Shown: one piece after another, positions 22,805 through 31,383 of the stretch
How positions within the stretch are numbered: position 1 is the first letter of the stretch
Layout of the letters: every line of letters begins with the position of its first letter
Assembly (NCBI GenBank): GCA_035531675.1
Contig: DATKSL010000003.1
Location: forward strand, 1-64,000
Direction: 5' to 3'
Source of the DNA: JAJPIG01 sp035531675
GTDB taxonomy: Bacteria; Desulfobacterota; Binatia; Binatales; Binataceae
DNA: 64,000 nt
Notes under the pieces: model-generated
The model's database searches: none
Seen by the model: only the letters and a program-made list of their open reading frames with translations
What the model was told of the DNA's origin: nothing
Made by a program: the position numbers and the translations under genes

Positions 22805-23812
22805 TTGAAACCGGCGACGGTAGCAGTTCTGGGAGCGGGCGCGTGGGGCACCACGATTGCCGTGATGCTGGCGCGCGCCGGCCGGCCGACGACGCTCTGT
22901 GTGCGGCGCGCCGCGCAGCTCGAGTCGTTTCTGAAACGGCGCGAGAACTCGACCTACCTGCCGGGAATCGCCTTTCCCACCGGGCTCAAAATTTCCGATC
23001 GATGGGCTGAGGCGGTCGGCGCGGCGGGGATCGTCGTGATGGCGATACCCTCGAGCTTCGCCCGCGCGGCGCTCTCCGGCGTCGTCGGCGCGATCCGTCC
23101 CGGCACCATCGTGGTCAGCGCCACCAAGGGAATCGAGGAGCGCACGCTGCTGACGATGAGCGCGATGCTGGCGACGCTGGTGGCGCCGGGCGTGAAGCTC
23201 GCCGTGCTGTCCGGTCCCGGCTTCGCGGCCGAGGTCGCTGCCGGCAAGCCGGCCGCATTGGTCGCCGCCGCCGCCGAAGAGGAGACCGCCCGCGAGGTCC
23301 AGGAGATTTTTTCCGGCAATGCGCTGCGGGTCTACCGCAGTATCGATGTCCGCGGGATCGAGCTGGCGGGCGCGGTCAAGAACGTCATCGCGATCGCGAC
23401 CGGAATCGGCGACGGCCTCGAACTCGGCTCGAGCGCCCGCGCCGCGGTGATAACCCGCGGCCTGGCCGAGTTGACGCGCCTGGCGACCGCGCTGCGGGCG
23501 CGCCCGGAAACCATCGCCGGGCTCGCCGGCCTGGGCGACCTGGTGCTGACCTGCACCGGCGAGCTGTCGCGTAATCGCGCGCTCGGCGTGCGGCTGGGAC
23601 GGGGTGAAAAGGTCGCCGACGCGCTCGGCCATGGCGAGGGCATACCGGTCGCCGAGGGTTTTGCCAACGCCCGCTCGATAATCGAGCTGGCGCGCCGCAG
23701 CGGGGTCGAAATGCCGATCGTCGAAGCGGTCTATCGCGCCCTCTATGAAGCCGAGCCGCCGCGCGATATTGTCGAGGGTCTGCTCAGCCGCGAACTCAAG
23801 GCCGAGTTTTGA
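22805..23812 (+). CDS. gpsA: Glycerol-3-phosphate dehydrogenase [NAD(P)+]
   Basis: 335 residues from TTG 22805, which places the start just before the Rossmann motif VAVLGAGAWGTTIAVML. An alternative TTG at 22757 overlaps the DUF1054 stop and would add 16 residues. Further motifs: VSATKGIEERT, LAVLSGPGFAAEVAAGKPAAL (substrate-binding), the catalytic-Lys region ELAGAVKNVIAIATGIGDGL, AGLAGLGDLVLTCTGELSRNR, and the C-terminal EMPIVEAVYRALYE. The enzyme reduces dihydroxyacetone phosphate to sn-glycerol-3-phosphate for phospholipid synthesis. Full length and intact. No ATG exists in frame near the domain start, so the non-ATG start is well supported even if the choice between the two TTGs is not. 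Confidence 0.94.
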   Translation: MKPATVAVLGAGAWGTTIAVMLARAGRPTTLCVRRAAQLESFLKRRENSTYLPGIAFPTGLKISDRWAEAVGAAGIVVMAIPSSFARAALSGVVGAIRPGTIVVSATKGIEERTLLTMSAMLATLVAPGVKLAVLSGPGFAAEVAAGKPAALVAAAAEEETAREVQEIFSGNALRVYRSIDVRGIELAGAVKNVIAIATGIGDGLELGSSARAAVITRGLAELTRLATALRARPETIAGLAGLGDLVLTCTGELSRNRALGVRLGRGEKVADALGHGEGIPVAEGFANARSIIELARRSGVEMPIVEAVYRALYEAEPPRDIVEGLLSRELKAEF

Positions 23813-23832
23813 TTTAAGAATCGAAGGAAAGT

Positions 23833-24105
23833 ATGGCAACCAAAGGGAATTGCAAGGCCACCGACTGCAAGCGCGCGGCGTTTGCCAAGAGTTATTGCCG
23901 CCAGCATTATCGGTTATGGCGGCACGGCGAGATGCCCAAGCCGCGCTACAAGATCTGCACCGAAGAAAAGTGCCGCAAGCCGCGCTTCAAGGGCAGCCTC
24001 TGCGAGCAGCATTATCAGGCGTCGCGCGGCGCCAAGGCTGCCGCGGCCGCGCCAGCCGCGGCTCCGCCGGCAGCGGCAGGCGGCGAGGGCGCAGCCAGCT
24101 CGTAG
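23833..24105 (+). CDS. Cys-rich mini-protein with two tandem C-x4-C-x9-C-x2-H knuckles
   Basis: 90 residues with a GAAGGAAA ribosome site. Two copies of an identical spacing are present: C7-C12-C22-H25 (ending YCRQHYRLWRHGE) and C42-C47-C57-H60 (ending LCEQHYQ). Each provides three Cys and one His, as expected for a small zinc site. The region between is basic (PKPRYK), and residues 65-90 are a Gly/Ala/Pro-rich low-complexity tail. The fold could bind nucleic acid, but no family is recognised. It lies 20 bp after gpsA, probably on the same transcript. Confidence 0.8.
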   Translation: MATKGNCKATDCKRAAFAKSYCRQHYRLWRHGEMPKPRYKICTEEKCRKPRFKGSLCEQHYQASRGAKAAAAAPAAAPPAAAGGEGAASS

Positions 24106-24147
24106 GCTCGGTAATTTCCAGGGGATCCTGCCAATCAGGAGACCTGT

Positions 24148-24531
24148 GTGAAACCCCGGCACGCCATCGCGCTCGTCGCTCGCCCGCTCCTGATCACACT
24201 TGGAATTCTTGGCATCGCCTACCTGGTAGACGGTGCGGGGCTGTTCACGCCGCACGGTTTTGCCGGTTCCGTGCTGGTCACGATGGTCGTGGGTATCGCG
24301 GTTCTATGCGGCCTCGGCATGGTCCACGACGAGTATCGGCATGTGCACACGACTGCTTCATTGGCTCGCAGGCTTTCGCCGTCTCGGCGCCCGTCCCATG
24401 GTCCTGCGTACCGAGAACCGCCTGTACCTTTTTACGTCGGGGGCGGATCGGTTCCAGGCTACAACCTGCGACCTGACACTCCTGATAAAGTCCTGGGCTT
24501 TACTCATAGGGTATTTCGAAATCGACATTGA
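24148..24531 (+). CDS. Small membrane protein, unknown function
   Basis: 127 residues from GTG 24148, preceded by AGGAGA five bases upstream, which makes translation credible. Two hydrophobic segments are visible (about residues 14-32 and 38-60) with a short polar loop between them, followed by a 65-residue polar C-terminus rich in Arg, Pro and Ser. No known family is recognised. A longer alternative frame that overlaps it from 24233 runs into the MetE-like gene in the wrong frame and is a shadow. Confidence 0.5.
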   Translation: MKPRHAIALVARPLLITLGILGIAYLVDGAGLFTPHGFAGSVLVTMVVGIAVLCGLGMVHDEYRHVHTTASLARRLSPSRRPSHGPAYREPPVPFYVGGGSVPGYNLRPDTPDKVLGFTHRVFRNRH

Positions 24532-24573
24532 GAACCGTTTTGAGATTGCCCAACGGGGCGATATAGAACTGCC

Positions 24574-25638
24574 ATGGCGAATGAACTGCTGTTGGTCGGA
24601 AGCGTTCCGCTCGAAACGGTCGAAGAGGTGTTTCGCAATTTCGCCGCGCCGCTCGCGCCGATGCTGCCATGCATGCCCGACGGCGAGGTCGGCGATCGGC
24701 AGTATTGGGTCGACGGCGTCGCCTATCGGGTCTTCAACGGCCATCCGCAACTCGAGACCCTCAGCCGCCCGGCGCCCGACGACGGCGTCGAGCGATGGCG
24801 GCCGCGCAGCCTGCGCGACGAGTGGGGCTTTCGCATCAAGCCCGGCATCAAGGAGGTCAAGTTCGGCGACCCCGGATGGCGGCTCGGCTTCACCAAGGAC
24901 GCGGTCAATTCCTACTTCATCTTCCGCAAGCTGAAGGAAGAGGGCATCATTCCCCGCCAGGTCCGCTTCCAGGTCTCGCTGCCGCTGACCTACAGCGTGA
25001 TCACGCCCTACTTCCACGATTACTCGGAGTATCCGCGGATTATCCCGGGCTTCGAGGCGGCGATGCGCGCCGAGGTCGCCAAGCTGGTCGAGAAAATTCC
25101 GCCCAACGACCTCGCGATTCAATGGGACGCGGCGCTCGAGATGGGCGATCTCGCCGGGCAACTGCCGTATCTGCCCAAGGAAGGCGCGTTCGAGCGCAAC
25201 GTCGCGCAGGTCGGGCGGCTGGTCCCGGGGATTCCGGAAACGGTGATGCTCGGGTTCCATCTGTGCTTCGGGACGCTCGGTGGATGGCCGTGCTTCGAGC
25301 CCGAGGATCTCAGCATGCCGGTGCGCTTCACCAACGCGATCGTCGCGGCTGCCGGGCGGCGCGTCGACTTCGTTCATATGCCGACCCTCAAGCGCACCAG
25401 CGACGAATTTTTCCGCCCGCTCAGCGATCTCAAGGTCGGCCGCACGCAGATCTATCTCGGCGTCATCCACGACATGGAGGATCTCGACGGCTTCAAGACC
25501 CGGCTCAAGCTGTCACGCAAATATCTGCCGCAATTCGGTATCGCCGCACCGTGCGGTTTCGGCCGCGAGCCGGTCGCACGGCTGCCGCAGATCCAGCACA
25601 ACCATCTGCAAGCGGTCGAGATTCTGCGCGGGATGTGA
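24574..25638 (+). CDS. MetE-like (cobalamin-independent methionine synthase C-terminal-like) protein, paralogue 1
   Basis: 354 residues. A TIM-barrel of the UROD/MetE superfamily: LLVGSVPLETVEEVF at the N-terminus, PDGEVGDRQYW, VRFQVSLPLTYSV, DLAIQWDAALEM, and GFHLCFGTLGG. H229 and C231 in the HLC motif plus C327 in AAPCGFGRE occupy the places of the zinc ligands H-x-C and C of MetE (as in HMCYC and DCGLK). The usual fourth ligand Glu is not evident. The N-terminal MetE domain is absent and the length is about half of MetE, so this is probably a zinc-dependent methyl- or alkyl-transferase with a different substrate. A related gene lies at 44291-45349. It sits 49 bp before dapB. Confidence 0.75.
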   Translation: MANELLLVGSVPLETVEEVFRNFAAPLAPMLPCMPDGEVGDRQYWVDGVAYRVFNGHPQLETLSRPAPDDGVERWRPRSLRDEWGFRIKPGIKEVKFGDPGWRLGFTKDAVNSYFIFRKLKEEGIIPRQVRFQVSLPLTYSVITPYFHDYSEYPRIIPGFEAAMRAEVAKLVEKIPPNDLAIQWDAALEMGDLAGQLPYLPKEGAFERNVAQVGRLVPGIPETVMLGFHLCFGTLGGWPCFEPEDLSMPVRFTNAIVAAAGRRVDFVHMPTLKRTSDEFFRPLSDLKVGRTQIYLGVIHDMEDLDGFKTRLKLSRKYLPQFGIAAPCGFGREPVARLPQIQHNHLQAVEILRGM

Positions 25639-25687
25639 TGGACGTCGTGGCTTACCGACGGAGCATCGGCGGCGAGGGAAACCCGCG

Positions 25688-26485
25688 ATGGCCAACCTGA
25701 TTATTGCCGGCGCGGCGGGCCGGATGGGCCGGCTGCTTATCGCGCTGGCCGCGGCCGACCCGGCCTACCGGATCACGGGGGCTCTGGAAGCGCCCGGCGC
25801 TGCGACGCTGGGGCGCGACGCGGGCGAGGCGGCCGGCATCGGCCGGTTGGGCGTCGCGATCACCGACGACTACGCGGCGCTGGCGCGGCCCGATACCGTG
25901 ACGCTCGATTTCACCAGCGCCACCGCCTCGCTGGCCCATCTCGAAGTCGCCGCCGCCAACGGCGCGGCGATCGTGATCGGCTCGACCGGCTTTACGCCCG
26001 AGCTGGACGCCCGGGCGCGCGCCATCGCGCCGCGCACCCGCACCGTGATCGCGCCCAACATGAGCGTGGGCGTAAATGTGCTGATGCGGATCGTCGCCGA
26101 GGTGGCGAAAATTATCCCCGACTTCGACGCCGAGGTGATCGAAATCCATCATCGCACCAAGGTCGACGCGCCGAGCGGCACCGCGCTGGCACTCGGCCGC
26201 ACGATCGCCGCGGCGCGCGGCGTCGATTTCGCGGGCAACGCGATTTACGGACGCGAGGGTATTACCGGAGTGCGCGAACGCGATCGGATAGCCGTGCTGG
26301 CGATGCGCGCGGGCGACGCGGTCGGCGACCATACGGTAATCTTCGGCGGACAGGGCGAACGGCTCGAACTGACCCATCGCGCGCAAAGCCGCGACGCGCT
26401 GGCGCGCGGAGCGCTGCGCGCCGCCGCCTGGCTCGAGCGTCAGCCGCCGGGGCTCTATTCGATGCGCGAGGTGCTCGGTCTTTAA
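25688..26485 (+). CDS. dapB: 4-hydroxy-tetrahydrodipicolinate reductase
   Basis: 265 residues from ATG 25688, preceded by GAGGGAAA. Reduces hydroxytetrahydrodipicolinate with NAD(P)H in lysine and diaminopimelate synthesis. Motifs: LIIAGAAGRMGRLL (Rossmann), DFTSATASLAHLE, VIGSTGFTPE, APNMSVGVNVLM, the substrate/catalytic stretch EVIEIHHRTKVDAPSGTAL, and FGGQGERLELTHRAQSRD. Normal length, complete. The upstream long extension of this frame lies inside the MetE-like gene. Its stop overlaps the stop of the convergent membrane-protein gene by a few bases. Together with dapL at 39503 it indicates the aminotransferase variant of the DAP pathway. Confidence 0.96.
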   Translation: MANLIIAGAAGRMGRLLIALAAADPAYRITGALEAPGAATLGRDAGEAAGIGRLGVAITDDYAALARPDTVTLDFTSATASLAHLEVAAANGAAIVIGSTGFTPELDARARAIAPRTRTVIAPNMSVGVNVLMRIVAEVAKIIPDFDAEVIEIHHRTKVDAPSGTALALGRTIAAARGVDFAGNAIYGREGITGVRERDRIAVLAMRAGDAVGDHTVIFGGQGERLELTHRAQSRDALARGALRAAAWLERQPPGLYSMREVLGL

Positions 26486-27495
26486 CGCGCCGCCCGTTGC
26501 GGGCCACCCATCCGCCGCCCGTTGGTCGCGTTCTCGGCCGCCAGGTCGCTCCAGCGCTGCGCGATGCGCGGGATGATGCGCGGATGGCCGTACTCGAAGT
26601 AGCCGACCATCGCGGCCAGCGCCAGCAGGTTGCCGGCGATAATCCGCCACCATCCGAGCTGTTCGAGCGCCGCCGCGTTGAGCACAGTTACGAAGCCCAG
26701 GAACAGCACCTCGAACCATAGAAACAGGATCAGTACGCCCAGCGCCAGCAGCGGTTCGCGCTCCGAGCCGAAGACCAGGATGGAGGCGGCGACGCCGAAA
26801 GCGATAAAGGCGATGAAGTGGAGGGCGGTGTAGCCGACCACCATCGGCAGCGAGATTGCGCTGCCGCCGGCGCCGCCGAGGATTACCGTGCCCAGAATCG
26901 ACGGGGTGCGCAGCGGCTCCCCGAGCGCAAAATCGATGATCAGGAACCAGGCCGAGAGAATCACCGCGCCGATTATGCCGGCGATGATTCCTTCGTTCAT
27001 CACACCGACCCATGGTCCGAGCAGGCTGTCGAGCAGCGACGGCTGCCGCCACAGGAAGACTGCCAGCATCGCAGCGGTAGCCAGGCCGTTGCCGATCATC
27101 ACCTTCCACCACGGCATCACCGCCACCGCCGACGGTCCGAGCAGCATCACGACCGCGATAAAGAACACCTCGAAGGCGAACACGAACAGCAGCAACGAGG
27201 GAAACAAGGCGCGATCGCGCGCCGCAGCCTCAATCATAAACGCCCCGGCGATGCCGATCGCGATGAAGGTCAGGAAATGCAGCGCCGTGTATTCCGCCAC
27301 CAGCGTCCAGGCAACCGTCCCGGTTAAGGCTGCGTGGTGCAGGCCGGGTATCAGACTGGCGGCGAGCAGCGCCGGGGTCTGAAGCGGCTGGCCGCGCACC
27401 GCGTCGAGCAGCAGGAACCACAGCGCGATTACCGCCGCGCCGCATACGCCGGAGATCACCCCGTCGAGGATTATGCGGGCTCGAGAATGCTTCAT
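26482..27495 (-). CDS. Internally duplicated multi-pass membrane protein
   Basis: 337 residues from ATG 27495, chosen for its AAGGAGG site six bases upstream. The sequence is a tandem of two about 150-residue halves, each with about four membrane helices. Matching pairs include ALWFLLLDAVRGQPLQTPALL with SAWFLIIDFALGEPLRTPSIL, VAEYTALHFLTFIAIGIA with VGYTALHFIAFIAFGVA, and MPWWKVMIGNGLATAAML with LGWWRIIAGNLLALAAMV. No catalytic motif or known family is recognised. It is downstream of ctaG on the same strand but separated by 220 bp containing AT-rich palindromes, so it probably has its own regulated promoter. Confidence 0.8.
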   Translation of the reverse strand: MKHSRARIILDGVISGVCGAAVIALWFLLLDAVRGQPLQTPALLAASLIPGLHHAALTGTVAWTLVAEYTALHFLTFIAIGIAGAFMIEAAARDRALFPSLLLFVFAFEVFFIAVVMLLGPSAVAVMPWWKVMIGNGLATAAMLAVFLWRQPSLLDSLLGPWVGVMNEGIIAGIIGAVILSAWFLIIDFALGEPLRTPSILGTVILGGAGGSAISLPMVVGYTALHFIAFIAFGVAASILVFGSEREPLLALGVLILFLWFEVLFLGFVTVLNAAALEQLGWWRIIAGNLLALAAMVGYFEYGHPRIIPRIAQRWSDLAAENATNGRRMGGPQRAAR

Positions 27496-27574
27496 GGCTA
27501 ACCTCCTTGCGGAACTCAAGAGGCCGGATCGGGAGGTTCAGGCCAGGAGGTACGGGGATGAGGCGGCCACGCAC

Positions 27575-27650
27575 GCTTTTATCAATTAAGTAGATCTTAA
27601 TCGATATTTAAGCATCGCTTCTTGATAATCAAAGATTAGACTCGCCCCGA
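27575..27650 (-). promoter_or_regulatory. AT-rich region with two palindromic operator candidates
   Basis: ATCAATTAAG (27581-27590) and CTTAATCGAT (27596-27605) form a 10-bp inverted repeat with one mismatch around a 5-bp spacer. TTGATAATCAA (27622-27632) is a perfect 11-bp palindrome. Both stand in the only AT-rich stretch of the neighbourhood, 86-137 bp upstream of the membrane-protein ATG at 27495. They look like binding sites for a dimeric repressor or activator; the TTGAT...ATCAA half-sites resemble FNR/CRP half-sites but the 1-bp centre is too short for those. Confidence 0.5.
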
Positions 27651-27715
27651 TCGATTGGCAAGCCCAATCGTGCGGCATACCCGGCAGCAGGAAATTTACA
27701 GCAGGCGCGGAGGAA

Positions 27716-28522
27716 TCAGGCGGTGTGCCGCTTGATGACGCGCAACTCGGGGGTGCGCGACAGGTTGAACGCGGGAATCTCGCGATCGTCGCGCCGCGAC
27801 CAGCGGAAGAAAATCGCAGTGTAGATACACATCACGTAGAGCCCCTGTCCGATCCACATGATTAGCCCGCCCAGCACCTGGTCGGCGTGCGGCGTCAAGC
27901 CAAACGGATGCGGCGCGGGGCGATAGAACATGTAGAGCACCGTGTGCGCCATGGTGATGGGCGCGGCCACTGCGGTCATCGGAATCATCAGCAGGAACAG
28001 GTACATGATCTGCGTCGGGTACGGCAGCCGCGGATACTCCGGCAGCGGGCTCAAGAGCGGCCACCACAGGATGACACCGACGATCAGCAACAGCTCGCGG
28101 ATATCGCCGTAGGCCGGGCGCACGTGGCAGATCCGGTCGCATAGCACCGGATAGTGGATGAGGGTGAAGGTCCCGGAAAAGATCAAGAAGGCTACTACCG
28201 GCCGGGTCAGAATCCGCCATGGCCGCTCGATCCAGCGCCGGGTGAAGACCGCGCGCGCCAGCCAGTCGGGCGTGCCGAGCAGCAGCAGCGGTGGAATCAC
28301 GAACACCAGCAGCATCTGCTGGAAGATATAGGTCGCGAAGGAGCGATCGCGGACGTAATAGTCGATCGGGCCGGTGAAGGCGAAGAACATCACGATCAAG
28401 CCGAGCCCCAGCGCGAAGGTCTGGCGCGGCGTGAAACTGCGTCCCATCAGCTTGGCGGCGCCGGCGTAGATCGCGGCGAGCGCGAACACTGCGAGAATCA
28501 CGAGCGGGCTGATTTGATACAT
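27716..28522 (-). CDS. ctaG: Cytochrome c oxidase assembly protein, caa3-type CtaG
   Basis: 268 residues, about seven membrane helices. Motifs of the caa3_CtaG family: FFAFTGPIDYYVRDRSFATY near residue 46-65, QQMLLVFVIPPLLLLGTPDWL, HYPVLCDRICHVRPAYGDI and WWPLLSPLPEYPRL. The family is required for assembly (copper-centre maturation) of caa3 oxidases in Bacillus and is different from the Cox11-type CtaG of proteobacteria. It is the last gene of the respiratory block, 22 bp after the subunit IV gene, and fits the caa3-type subunits encoded upstream. Confidence 0.9.
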   Translation of the reverse strand: MYQISPLVILAVFALAAIYAGAAKLMGRSFTPRQTFALGLGLIVMFFAFTGPIDYYVRDRSFATYIFQQMLLVFVIPPLLLLGTPDWLARAVFTRRWIERPWRILTRPVVAFLIFSGTFTLIHYPVLCDRICHVRPAYGDIRELLLIVGVILWWPLLSPLPEYPRLPYPTQIMYLFLLMIPMTAVAAPITMAHTVLYMFYRPAPHPFGLTPHADQVLGGLIMWIGQGLYVMCIYTAIFFRWSRRDDREIPAFNLSRTPELRVIKRHTA

Positions 28523-28544
28523 CGGGCGCGGCGACTCGATTATC

Positions 28545-28898
28545 TCACGGGATCGTGAACGACAGCACCCCCGCCAGATGCGAGAACAGCAGCAGCAGGC
28601 CGAGCGCGATCAGCGTCGCCAGCAGCAGCGGGGCGGCGAAGAAGATCGTAAAGACCTTGCTGTCGTAATAAAGGTGCATGTAAAACATCCCGACGAACGC
28701 GAACTTGACCACCGCCAGCACCAGCAGAATCGGCACCAGCACCGGCTGCAGCGCCGAGACGTAAAAGACCGTGATCTCGGCCGCCGTCAGAACCGTCAGA
28801 ATCGCCGCCACCACCAGGTAGACGACGGGTCCCGGATGCGCGTCGGTCGGATCTTCGCGCGCGCCCGCGTGGCCATGCTCGATTGCGTAGTCGCTCAT
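28545..28898 (-). CDS. Cytochrome c oxidase subunit IV-type (CoxD/CyoD-like) protein
   Basis: 117 residues from ATG 28898, whose ATGA overlaps the stop of the subunit I/III gene. An N-terminal His/Asp-rich polar stretch is followed by three membrane segments (VVYLVVAAILTVLTAAEITVF, VPILLVLAVVKFAFVGMFYM, IFFAAPLLLATLIALGLLLL), the layout of prokaryotic subunit IV (COX4_pro/CyoD). The motif FAFVGMFYMHLYYDSK is typical. It is a structural, non-catalytic subunit of the oxidase in the cytoplasmic membrane. The longer in-frame extension to 29057 lies within the upstream gene. Confidence 0.88.
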   Translation of the reverse strand: MSDYAIEHGHAGAREDPTDAHPGPVVYLVVAAILTVLTAAEITVFYVSALQPVLVPILLVLAVVKFAFVGMFYMHLYYDSKVFTIFFAAPLLLATLIALGLLLLFSHLAGVLSFTIP

Positions 28899-31372
28899 GC
28901 GTGTTTCACCGTCCGCATCAGGTAGATCAGCGTAAAGATCACGACCCATACAATATCGACGAAGTGCCAGTACAGGCCGCCGATCTCGACCGCCAGGCTG
29001 CGATCCTTGCCGATCCGGCCGGCCGCGGTGGCAAATGCCAGTACCAGGAGCCAGCATACGCCGATCAGGACATGGATGCCGTGGAAGCCGACCAGGGTGT
29101 AGAAGGTCTGGCCAAACAGGTTGGTTTGGATCTTGAGGCCCTTCATCACGAAGCCGGTGAACTCAAAGGCCTGGCCGCCCAGGAAGATCATGCCGAAGAA
29201 GGCCGTGCCGAACAGCCAGATGGATCCCCACTTGCGGTCGTCGCGCTGTACCGCCGCCAGCGCCAGCACCATCAGCAGACTCGAAGTCAGCAGGACGAAG
29301 GTGCTGAACGAGGTCAGCGGAATGTTGAGGATCATCGCGTCGGGGCCGCCCATGTTGCGGTCCTTGTAAACCATGTAGGTGGAGATCAAGGCCGCAAAGA
29401 AAACGCATTCGGAACCCAGGAAGGCCCACATGCCGAGCTTGCGACTGTCCAGCCCGAGCGCACTCTCACCGATCATCTCGGGGTTGAACTGCCCGAAGCT
29501 CGGATACTCGAAGAGCATGCCGAAGATGCTCATCAGGGTGATGGCACCGCCGATGATAATCAGCCGGACCCAGTCCAGGCATCCCACGCCCATCATGAAC
29601 ACGCCGAGGGCGAAGATCAGCGGATAGATCGAAGGCGCCGGCATGTGAATATGCTCCTGCACCTCCGCCGGCGCGCCGATCGGCGTGGCCGCCGCACCGC
29701 CGGCGATCGCCGGCGCGACGCCGTGGGAGCCCACGCTGCCATACTTGCGCACCCAGAAAGCGTCGCGCGCCGTGACCATCGGCACCGTCACGAAATTGAA
29801 GGCCGGCGGCGGCGAGGGCAGCGACCATTCGAGCGTGCGCCCGTCCCACGGGTCGGACGAGGCGTGCTCGCCGCGCCGCGTGCTCCAGATGAGGTTGATG
29901 AAGAACAGCAGGAAGGTGAAGCCCAGGATGAAGGCGTTGATGGATTCGAAGTAATTCCAGAAATCCCAGCCCATGTTGGGCGCATAGGTGTAGATGCGCC
30001 GCGGCATCCCGAGCGTGCCGAGAAAATGCATCGGGAAGAAAGTGGCGTTGAACGCCCATAGGGTGATCCAGAACTGCCACTTGCCGAGCGTTTCATTGAG
30101 CGAGCGGCCGGTGACCTTCGGCCACCAGTAGTAGAACCCGGCCAGGATGGCCATAATCATGCCGCCGAACAGAACGTAGTGGAAATGCGCGACCACGATG
30201 TAGGAGTCGGTCTGCTGCAGATCGACCGGCGTGCTGGCGTGCATGATGCCGCTCAGGCCGCCGATCGTAAACTCGATGATGAAGCCCAGCGCGAACAGCA
30301 TCGCGGTGGTGAAGCGTAATCGTCCGCCCCAGACCGTCGCGATCCAACTGAAAATCTTGATGCCGGTCGGGATCGCGATCAGCATCGAGGTGATCGAGAA
30401 GGTGGCGTCGGCGAACGGGCCCATCCCGGTCGCGAACATGTGATGGCCCCACACGCCGTAGGACAGGAACGCGATCAGCACCAGCGAATAGGCCATCATC
30501 GGGTAGCCGAACAGCGCCTTGCGCGAGAACGGCGGGATGACCTCCGAGATGATGCCGAAGGCCGGCAGCGCCATGATGTAGACCTCGGGATGGCCGAAGA
30601 TCCAGAACAGGTGCTGCCATAGAATCGGCGTGGCGCCGGCCGAAACGCGATAGAAATGAGTGTCCAGGAAGCGGTCGGCGAACAGGAACACCAGGCCGAC
30701 GGTCAGGGCCGGGAAGGCGAGCAGAATCAGGATCGTCGTCACCAGCATCGCCCACATGAACATCGGCATCCGCATGAAGGTCATGCCCGGGGCGCGCATA
30801 TTGACGATGGTGACGAAGAAGTTGAGGCCGCTCAGCAGGGTTGAGAGGCCGAGGATCAGGAGCCCGATCACCCAGCAATCGATGTTGATGCCCGGCGAGT
30901 ACATGCGCTCGGTCAGGTTGGCATAGCCGAACCAGCCCGCATCCGGCAGTCCGCCCAGGCTTTTCAACAGGCCGATATGCAGGAAGATCGCGCCGGCCAG
31001 GAAGACCCAGAAGGAAAGCGCATTGAGCCGTGGGAAGGCGACGTCGCGCGCGCCGATCTGCAGCGGGATGAAAAAGTTGGCGAAAAAACCCAGCTCCAGC
31101 GGCATCACGACCAGGAAGATCATCGTGGTGCCGTGCATCGTGAACAGTTCGTTGTAGATGGCGGCCGAGAGGAAATGGTTGTCCGGCACCATCAGCTGGC
31201 CCCGCATCAACATCGCCTCGAAGCCGCCCACCGCCATCATGAACAGCGCCGAAACGGCGTAGAGGACGGCGATGCGCTTATGGTCGACGGTGGTCAGCCA
31301 GCCCCAGATGCCGCGCGGCTCCTGGAGGTAGTTGGGGTACTCGAATCCTAGCGCTTTTGGTTGAGCAGCCAT
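28895..31372 (-). CDS. Cytochrome c oxidase subunit I+III fusion (caa3/aa3 type)
   Basis: 825 residues from ATG 31372 with an AGGGAAG site; a TTG two codons upstream is less likely. Residues 1-560 are subunit I: heme-a ligands H80 (LFTMHGTTMIF) and H398, CuB ligands H261 with the cross-linked Y265 in FGHPEVYI and H310/H311 (WGHHMFATG), heme-a3 ligand H396 (VAHFHYVLFGG), the D-channel Glu E263 and K-channel Lys in TGIKIFSW. Residues about 600-825 are subunit III (LGMWAFLGSECVFFAALISTYM ... WYWHFVD-like end GLYWHFVDIVWV). It reduces O2 to water and pumps protons. Fused I+III is known in caa3 oxidases. It overlaps the subunit IV gene by ATGA. Confidence 0.96.
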   Translation of the reverse strand: MAAQPKALGFEYPNYLQEPRGIWGWLTTVDHKRIAVLYAVSALFMMAVGGFEAMLMRGQLMVPDNHFLSAAIYNELFTMHGTTMIFLVVMPLELGFFANFFIPLQIGARDVAFPRLNALSFWVFLAGAIFLHIGLLKSLGGLPDAGWFGYANLTERMYSPGINIDCWVIGLLILGLSTLLSGLNFFVTIVNMRAPGMTFMRMPMFMWAMLVTTILILLAFPALTVGLVFLFADRFLDTHFYRVSAGATPILWQHLFWIFGHPEVYIMALPAFGIISEVIPPFSRKALFGYPMMAYSLVLIAFLSYGVWGHHMFATGMGPFADATFSITSMLIAIPTGIKIFSWIATVWGGRLRFTTAMLFALGFIIEFTIGGLSGIMHASTPVDLQQTDSYIVVAHFHYVLFGGMIMAILAGFYYWWPKVTGRSLNETLGKWQFWITLWAFNATFFPMHFLGTLGMPRRIYTYAPNMGWDFWNYFESINAFILGFTFLLFFINLIWSTRRGEHASSDPWDGRTLEWSLPSPPPAFNFVTVPMVTARDAFWVRKYGSVGSHGVAPAIAGGAAATPIGAPAEVQEHIHMPAPSIYPLIFALGVFMMGVGCLDWVRLIIIGGAITLMSIFGMLFEYPSFGQFNPEMIGESALGLDSRKLGMWAFLGSECVFFAALISTYMVYKDRNMGGPDAMILNIPLTSFSTFVLLTSSLLMVLALAAVQRDDRKWGSIWLFGTAFFGMIFLGGQAFEFTGFVMKGLKIQTNLFGQTFYTLVGFHGIHVLIGVCWLLVLAFATAAGRIGKDRSLAVEIGGLYWHFVDIVWVVIFTLIYLMRTVKHA

Positions 31373-31383
31373 TCGCAACTTCC

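Noticed and set aside
28883..30061. 392-codon plus-strand frame opposite the oxidase genes
   Set aside because: Antisense shadow of the subunit I/III fusion; composition dominated by Arg, Asp and His.
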